Shown: positions 12,801 to 21,800 of the stretch, piece by piece | Layout: each line of letters begins with the position of its first letter | Position numbering within the stretch: position 1 is the stretch's first letter | Source of the DNA: Strix aluco | Taxonomy: Eukaryota > Chordata > Aves > Strigiformes > Strigidae | Direction: 5' to 3' | NCBI RefSeq assembly: GCF_031877795.1 | Contig: NC_133958.1 | Coordinates: 1,364,001-1,428,000, forward strand | DNA length: 64,000 nucleotides | Notes under the pieces: model-generated | Told to the model about the DNA's origin: nothing | Seen by the model: the letters and a program-made list of their open reading frames with translations, nothing else | Databases searched by the model: none | Translations under genes and position numbers: made by a program

Positions 12801-15800
12801 AAGGGCCGGAGCGGAGGCGGGAGGGGAAGGGCGAGCTGTCAGTTTATCCCGCAGCTGTGTAAACAGGCTGGGAGCGAGGAGGGCTGGGGGGGGTCGGCGG
12901 GGGCTGCGGCGGGGCCGTGTTCAGGCTCGCCAAGCCCAGAGGCTTGCAAAGCCCCGGGAATTCCGCCTGGAAAAGGCGATGGCACGGGGACGCGGGATTT
13001 GGGGTCACCGTCCCCCGGCGGCTCCCGGGGATGGAGGTGGGGCGGGAGGGACGGACGCGGGGGATGTGCCAGCGAGATGCTTCCCCAGCTGCTCTCCAGC
13101 TCGCCCGGGGGGGTTGGGATGGGGGTGAAGCGGCCCAGGTGCCGCATTCCTGGATGTTCTCCGCGGCCGGTGGTTCCTGCGGGGTCGGCTCCGGGCTGGA
13201 GCACGCGCAGGCAAAGGGAAAAGCCAGCGCGGAGGCTTTTCCCCCCGCGGCGGCCCGTGGTGGGGTTTTACCCAGGAAAATGGCAACTCGGGTCCCAAAC
13301 GGACCTTTTCTCTCCTAAAATGAGAGGCTGGTGGGCGCCAGGCCCAGCGGAGAGGAGCCTGCTGTGAGCCTGCGCCACCTCGGTGGGACGCGCAACGGCG
13401 GGACGATGGGGTGTGCAACGTTGGGGTGTGCCACGTTGGATGTTGGGATGCGCAACGTTGGGGGTGTGCAACGTTGGGATGTGCAACGTTGGGGTGTGCC
13501 ACGTCTGGGATGTGCAACGTTGGGGTGTGCAACGTTGGGATGTTGGGATGCTCAATGCTGGGATGTGCAACGTTGGGATGTTGGAGTGTGCAACGTTGGA
13601 GGTGTGCAATGTTGGGATGTTGGGGTGTGCAACGTTGGGGTGTGCAACGTTGGGATGTGCAACGTTGGGGTGTTGGGGTGGTGCAACGTTGGGATGCTCA
13701 ACGTTGGGGTGTGCCACGTTGGGATGTTGGGATGCTCAACGTTGGGATGTTGGGATGCCGCAACGTTGGGATGCTCAACGTTGGGGTGTTGGGGTGTGCA
13801 ACGTTGGGATGCTCAACGTTGGGATGTCGGGATGCGCAACGTTGGGATGCTCAACGTTGGGGTGTTGGGGTGTGCAACGTTGGGATGCTCAACGTTGGGA
13901 TGTTGGGATGCGCAACGTTGGGATGCTCAACGTTGGGATGTTGGGATGCTCAATGTTGGGATGCGCAACGTTGGGATGTTGGGGTGTGCAACGTTGGGGT
14001 GTGCAACGTTGGGGTGTGCCACATTGGGATGTTGGGATGCGCAATGTTGGGATGTTGGGATGCACAACGTTGGGATGCTCAACATTGGGGTGTGCCATGT
14101 TGGGATGTTGGGGTGTGCAACGTTGGGATGCGCAACGGTGGGATGTTGGGGTGTGCAACGTTGGGAGGCGCAATGTCGGGATGTTGGGATGCGCAACATC
14201 AGGATGTGCAACGTTGGGATGCACAACTCTGGGATGTGCAATGTTGGGAGGACGGGCGGTGCCTGGAGATGGGACACCGGGATGAGCAACACCGGGATAC
14301 ACAACGGGAGATGCAATGCCAGGACATGCAACACCGGGACGCGTGATGCCAGTGGAACAGCAGGACTTGAGATGCTTTGACATGTGACGTCAAGACACAC
14401 AACGCCGGGATATGCAGCGCTGGGGTGTGCAACACTGCGACACACAACACCAAGACACACAACGCTGGGATATGCAACACCACGACACACAACACCGCGA
14501 CACACAACGCTGGGATATGCAACACCATGACACACAACACCAAGACACACAACGCTGGGATATGCAACACCGCGACACACAACACCAAGACACACAACGC
14601 TGGGATATGCAACACCACGACACACAACACCAAGACACACGATGCCAGGATGTGCAATCCTGGAACGTGAGACGCCAGGATGTGCAATCCGGGGCCATGA
14701 GATGCCGAAACACGCGACGCTGGGACATGCAACACCGGGACATGCAATCCTGGGACACGCGATGCCGGACACACAACGCTGGGACGTGCACACCACGACA
14801 TGCAACAATGGGACACGTAATGCCAGGCCCGCGACGACTGGGACACACAGCGCCAGCCCTGCTGCCCGGCCAGGCCTCTTCCAGCAGCGCTTTTCCCCCT
14901 TCCCCGGGAAAATGTCTCGGCTGGGATCGCGCGCGCAGGAGAGAAGAGGAAATCCGCTCATTAAAGCCCCTAATTGGGCATTAGGGGATCCCACGGCGTT
15001 TGCGCCTCCTCCCCGAGCGCGGAGGCGAAATGCTGCCGCCGCTGCCGTGCGGCACGACCCCCCCTCCCCCTCGGCACGCTGGCTCCCGGCACGCCGCCAC
15101 CACCACCCCTTCCTCCGGCCGCTGGGGCCACGGGGTGGCCGCTGGTGGGGGCTCCCCCCTCCCCGGGGAGGGGACAGACAGACAGACAGGAGACTTCATT
15201 GTGGTCCTACAGCTCTGGCAGGGAAGGGGTTAACTCCCTGCTTTTAATTGTGGGGTGGCTGGTAACGAGGAACCAGAACTTGCTCTAATCTCTCTGGAAT
15301 GTGACCGATTTTCAACTATTTTCTTCTTTTTTTTTTTTTTAAATAGCTCCAATCTGCCGCTCGCGCGCGGTTCCCGCACGTGGTGGTACAGTGGGAGCTG
15401 TGTCCAGGCAGGGGCCAAGGGGAAGGCGGGAGGGGGGGGGGCCCTTCATTTTTCCACATTACCACTGAACCGTTCGCCAGCTCCCCCCCTCTTTGTATAT
15501 TTTGAAAGGGTCCCCCCCTTCCTCTCCCCTCCCCGGCCTCCTGAAACGGCTTCAAAATGAGAAGCAGCCTTTTATATACCCGGCCTTTCCCCAGCCGCCG
15601 TCCCCCAGCGGCTTCTCCGCTTACAGAATAGACGAGAAAGCCCCCTTTGTGATGGGGGCAGCGGGCAGGGGACGCTGAGGCGGAGCCGAAGGCGCCCGTT
15701 GGGGACGCGGGGGGCATCTCCTGCCTCACCCCAGCACGGCCCCGGGGCTGCCGGGCGACCACGCGCGTCGTCCCAGCGGGGCTGCGGGGATGCTCGGGGC

Positions 15801-18800
15801 ATCTCGTGTCTTGGACTGGCCCAGCCGTGGGGATCTTGGGGTGTCCCGTGTGGCACCCTGGTGTGGCTGCAGGGATGCTCTGGGCACCTCATGTCACCCT
15901 GGGTGTAGTCGTGGGGGTGTCGGGACATCTCGTGTCACCCAAGCGCAGCCGTGGGGATGCCCAGGGAGTAGCATGCACCGTCACGGAGATGTTGGGACAT
16001 CTCGTGCGTGGCCCCAGTACAGCTGTGGGGATGCTCAAGGGCACCATAACGTGTCACCGTGGGATGGCTGTGGGGACGTTGGAGCACCTTGTTTGTTGTC
16101 CCAGTGCAGCCATGGGGACGTTGGGGCATCCCCTGCATCACCCTGGCACGGCCATGGGAATGTTGGGGTACCTTGTACCTCATCCCAGCATGGCCACGGG
16201 GATGTTGGGGCACCTTGTACCTTATCCCAGCACGGCCATGGGGACGTTGGGGCACCTTGTACCTCATCCTGGCACGGCCACGGAGAAGTTGGGGCACCTT
16301 GTACCTCATCCTGGCACAGCCACGGGGACGTTGGGGCACCTTGTACCTCACACTGGCATGGCCACGGGGACGTTGGGGCACCTTGTACCTCATCCCGGCA
16401 CAGCCACGGGGACGTTGGGGCACCTTGTACCTCATCCTGGCACAGCCACGGGGACGTTGGGGCACCTTGTTGCCCTGGCATAGCCACGGGGATGTTTGGG
16501 CACCTTGTATGTCACCCTGGCACAGCCACGGGGACGTTGGGGCACCTTATACGTCGCCCTAGCACGGCCACAGGGATTTTGGGGCACCTTGTACCTCATC
16601 CTGGCACGGCCACGGGGACGTTGGGGCACCTTGTACCTCACACTGGCATGGCCACGAGGATGTTGGGACACCTTGTCATCCTGGCATGGCCATGGGGACG
16701 TTTGGGCACCTTGTATGTCACCCTGGCATGGCCACAGGGACGTTGAGGCACCTTATACGTCGCCCCAGCACGGCCACGGGGACATTGGGGCACCTTGTAT
16801 GTCACCCTGGCGCAGCCACGGGGACGTTTGGGCACCTTGTACCTCACACCGGCATGGCCACGGGGACGTTGGGACACCTTGTCATCCTGGCATAGCCATG
16901 GGGACATTTGGGCACCTTGTATGTCACCCTGGCATGGCCACGGGGACGTTGGGGCACCTTGTTGCCCTGGCATAGCCACGGGGACGTTTGGGCACCTTGT
17001 ATGTCACCCTGGCACAGCCACGGGGATGTTGGGGCACCTTATACGTCGCCCCAGCACAGCCACAGGGACTTTGGGGCACCTTGTACCTCATCCCGGCATG
17101 GCCACGGGGACATTGGGGCACTTTGTATGTCACCCTGGTGCAGCCACGGGGACGTTTGGGCACCTTGTACCTCACACCGGCATAGCCACGGGGACATTTG
17201 GGCACCTTGTATGTCACCCTGGCATGGCCATGGGGATGTTGGGGCACCTCAGGCGTCCCCCCCAGACGCAGATGCTGCCACAGCCCACCCCAGGAGCATC
17301 TCTCGCCCAAGCCCTCTCCCCATCCACGCGACGCTGCATTTCGGTGGCACGTGGGGCAGCGGCAGCAGCAGCGCTCGGCTCCTTGGAAGCAGCCCGGAGT
17401 TGTACGGCAGCCAGAGCCCGGGGCTTCCCCGCCGCAGCCCGGCAGCTTTGATCACCCAGATTTGGAGGACGCATCAAAGCCCAGAGCTTCAGGAAAGCGG
17501 CTCCTCCTGTAGCGGGGGGCGCAGGGTGCACGGCAGGTCACGGCGCGAGCCCGCGCGGGTCACGGGGCCGCTCGCATACCAAGCGTGCTCCGAGCGCGCG
17601 CGCGGCGCCCTGGCTCCCTGCCTCCTCCGCGACCGGCCTTCCGAGGAGCAGCCGAGGGCTGCGGCTGCTTACGGGTCCCCGGCACCCGTGGATCTGGCAG
17701 TGCCAAAAATCTCCCCAAAAATCTCTAAAATCTGAGGCGGTGAAGCAGGTTTTGGGGAGGATCCCCTGCACCAGCAGCTGCGGGAACGGCCGGGCCGTGG
17801 GAAATCCTCCTCGTTGGGACCACGCTGCGGGCGGGGGGGTTCCCTGCGGCGGTGCCATGGGCGTGGGGTGGCCCCAGTTTGGCAGCGGGATTGTCCCCGT
17901 GGCTCCCAGTGCGTCCCAGTACGCGGCGTCGTGTCTTTGCTGGGATGTGTTGGGCGGTTTGTGGCTTGCGCAGAGGTGTGGGGTGTGTGCGGGTGCTGGC
18001 TGGGATGGGGGGTGCTGGGGGGATGCTGGGAGAAGTGCTGGAGATGGAGGGGGGGTGTACTGGGGGTGGAGAGATGGTGGTACTGGAGTAGAGGGACGAT
18101 ACTGGGGATGGGGGGGTGTACTGGAGGTGCAGGAGGGGATACTGGAGATTTAAGGGGGATACTGGGGATGGAGGGAGGATACTGGGGATGGGGGGGATAC
18201 TGGAGAAGGGGGGAGGGTACTGGAGATGGGGGGAGGATACTGGAGATGGGGGGGGGATACTGGGGATGGGGGGGATACTGGAGAAGGGGGGAGGGTACTG
18301 GAGATGGGGGGAGGATACTGGGGATGGGGGGAGGATACTGGGGATGGGGGGGATACTGGAGATGGGGGGAGGATACTGGGGATGGGGGGAGGATACTGGG
18401 GATGGGGGGGATACTGGGGATGGGGGGAGGATACTGGGGATGGGGGGGATACTGGAGATGGGGGGAGGATACTGGAGATGGGGGGAGGGTACTGGAGATG
18501 GGGGGAGGATACTGGAGATGGGGGGAGGATACTGGGGATGGAGGGAGGATACTGGGGATGGGGGGGATACTGGAGATGGGGGGAGGATACTGGAGATGGG
18601 GGGAGGGTACTGGAGATGGGGGGAGGATACTGGGGATGGAGGGAGGATACTGGGGATGGGGGGAGGATACTGGAGATGGGGGGAGGATACTGGGGATGGG
18701 GGGAGGATACTGGAGATGGAGGGAGGGTACTGGGGATGGAGTGTGGATACTGGAGATGTAGGAGGGATACTGGAGGTAGATGGGAGATACTGGAGGTGCA

Positions 18801-21800
18801 GGTGGAGATGCAGGAGATGCAGAATGATGCCGGGGGTGTGCTGGAGATGCAGGAGGGGATGGGGGGTGCAGGAGGGAATGCAGGGGGGTACTGGAGATGC
18901 TGGAAGGGGTGCTGGAGACTGGGGGAAATCAGGAGGCGATGTGGGGGGGGGATACAGGACATTTGGGGGGGCTGCAGGAGGCAACGCAGGCGAGGATGCG
19001 TCTGTCCAGCCGTGGAAGAGTTAACGCTCCCCACAGCTCCTCGCTGGGTTTTCCTTCCAGCTGCTTCGGATCAGGAAGGTTTGTACGGCGGGGAAATTCC
19101 TGCACGCAGCTGCGGCCCGTCCAGGCCACATTCCCCAGCCCCGGCATCTCGCGGGACGCGCCTCCCTCCCGCCGTCTGCCGGGAAATGCCTCCGGCCCCC
19201 CTCCGCCGAAAAACACAACACAAAGCACCTTTCTTTCGGGGGCTGCTTACGTCCAGTGCCAGGGAGACAAACCCTTGTGTCGCAGCAAGGTTTAACCCAG
19301 GGAGAGGGGAAAAAAACCCCAAAAGCCCCATATTTGCCTTCCCCCGCCCCCTCCTTGCGATACGGGGCTGGTTTCTTGCACCCCGGCAATTTGGGGTTGG
19401 TGCCAGTGCCCCCGCGACTGGGGACAGGGAGGGCACCCCCCAGCACAAAGGCCATCCTGGGGCTGAGCCCCCCAGGCTTGTGTGATGCTGTGTCCCAAAA
19501 AGTCTCTTTTTTGGGGTAGGATGAGCTGGTATCGGTGCAGGCGGGTGGGGAATTGCGGGGAGGGGATGTGGGGGCTTGGGGCTTCCTGGCAAGACAGCAC
19601 CATTTGGGGTAGAGATATGGGGTTTGGGATTGGGGGGGTTAGCAACATTTGGGGCAGAGGTTTGGGATTTGCATCATTTGGGATTTAGGATTTGGGGCTT
19701 GGAACCTTTTATGGGGCCCATAGGGGTGCACAGGGCTGAAAACAGCCCCATGTGCCCCCAAAACCCCTTTGCCACCAGCCCAGGATGTCCTCCATGGGTT
19801 GGGGTGTCCCCGGCTGAGTGTGCAGCCAGGGCTGGGGGGTGTTTTGGGGCTGGGGGGGTGTTTCGGGGCTGGCGGAGGGCATCAGCCCAGCTCTCCTGCA
19901 GTACCTGCAGATGAAGTGGCCGCTGCTGGACGTGCCCGCTGGTGCCACGCTGAAGGACAGCCGCTCGCCCTCGCCCGCGCACTTGGTAAGAGCAGCTGAA
20001 TCCCACCACGGGGAGGGGTTGCCCAGGGGAAAACCCCACTTTGGCCCCCCCATGATGTTCAGAATCCCAGAATCCTTCAGGTTGGAAAAGCCCCTCGGGA
20101 TCATCGAGTCCAACCCTCAGCCCGACTCTACAAAGTTCTCCCCTACCCCACATCCCCCCACAGCTCATCCAAACGGCCCTTAAACACCCCCAGGGGTGGG
20201 GACTCCACCCCCTCCCTGGGCAGCCTATTCCACTCTCTGACCACTCTGGCGGGGAAACATTTTTCCCTCCTGTCCAGTCTGACCCTCCCCTGTTGCAGTT
20301 TAAAGCCGTTCCCTCTCGTTCTGTCACTAATCCCCTGGGAGCAGAGACCAGCACCAACCTCTCCACAACGTCCTTTCAGGGAGCTGCAGAGAGTGATGAG
20401 TCTCCCCTCCCCTTCTCCTCCTCACACTGAACAGTCCCAGCTCCTTCAGTCGCTCCTCACAGGATTTATTCTCCAGGCCCTTCCCCACCTCGTTGCCCTC
20501 CTCTGCCCTCGCTCCAGCCCCTCGAGATCTCTCTCGCATTGAGGTGCCCAAAACTGGACACAACCCTCCAGGTGTGGCCTCACCAGTGCAGAGCACAGGG
20601 GGACTGTCACCTCCCTGCTTCTGCTGGTCACACTAGTGCTGATACAAGCCAGGATGCCGTTGGCTTTCTTGGCCACCTGGGCAAGATAGTTGCTACGATG
20701 CCCATGAGGGGGTTCTTTAGGGGGGGGTGGCTGTTGTTTCGCTCTCCCACATGCTCTTCCCTCGCTGCCCCACAGTCCAACAAGGTCCCGGTGGTGCAAC
20801 ACGCCCATCACATGCACCCGCTGACGCCGCTCATCACCTACAGCAACGACCACTTCTCGCCGGGCTCGCCACCCGGCCACCTCTCACCAGAGATTGACCC
20901 AAAGACGGGTGAGCATGAGGTGGGGGGGATGACATCGGCCGAGATGGGACACGTTTGGGTGAGCAAAGGGACTGTGACAGTATTGGGGCCATGCTGGGAA
21001 CAGGGTCCTCTCTGCCGGATGGTCCCGCTGCTTCCCAGGTGGTTTTCAAGGCCGGTCCCTGGGGGGTGGGAAGGGGACGGAGCCGGTGGCCGGGGTTGGG
21101 TCCTTGCCTGGTCGCAGGTTTGGTTGGGGTGCGTGGGGATCCCCCCAGTCTCCATTATGGTTCTCTCAGCATCCTCTCCCTGTGCTCCAGGTGTGCAGAT
21201 GGGTGCTGGGAGGGAGATGGGGTGCTCGGAGGGAAATGGGGTGCTGGGAGGGAAATGGGGTGCTGGGAGGGAAATAGGTGCTCAGAGGGAAGTGAGGTGC
21301 TTGGAGGAAGACGGGGTGCCCAAAGGGAGGGTACTCGGATGAAGATGGGAGGCAGACAAGGTGCGTGGAGGCCAACAGGGTGCTTCAGAGGCCGCCATGT
21401 CCGTGTTTAACACCACTTCCACCCCCCCCCCCCGGCAGGAATCCCGCGGCCGCCGCACCCGTCCGAGCTGCCCCCCTACTACCCGCTGTCGCCAGGAGCC
21501 GTGGGCCAGATCCCGCACCCGCTGGGCTGGCTCGTGCCGCAGTAAGGATGGGCTTGACCCTGGGCTGGGGGCTCACACCCACCTCCGTGTCCTGTGAGCC
21601 CCCCGTCCCCCCGAGACCCTCTTCCTCTTCCCACTTTACCCACTTTTCCCCTGCAAGCTCAGTGGGATGCCAAGAGCTCCCGGGGGGGTTGGGAAGGGAC
21701 GAGCTCCCCACTGCTGGAAATTTTGGGAATCATCAGGATAGAGATCAGCCAGAGACCAGTCCAAGGGCCCCCATGAACTGGGGAGGGATATTTTTTCTAC

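Noticed and set aside
11616-12862. Gly/Lys/Glu-rich and Pro/Phe/Ser-rich proteins of 250-380 residues
   Set aside because: Direct result of the polypyrimidine tract, which leaves several frames open on both strands at once.
10320-17260. CRISPR-like regular repeats
   Set aside because: Units are contiguous tandem repeats without unique spacers, in a vertebrate genome.
17725-19485. Long [15 protein letters not shown]-type and [14 protein letters not shown]-type proteins
   Set aside because: Translations of the 20-bp minisatellite in opposite directions. The composition is periodic, not protein-like.
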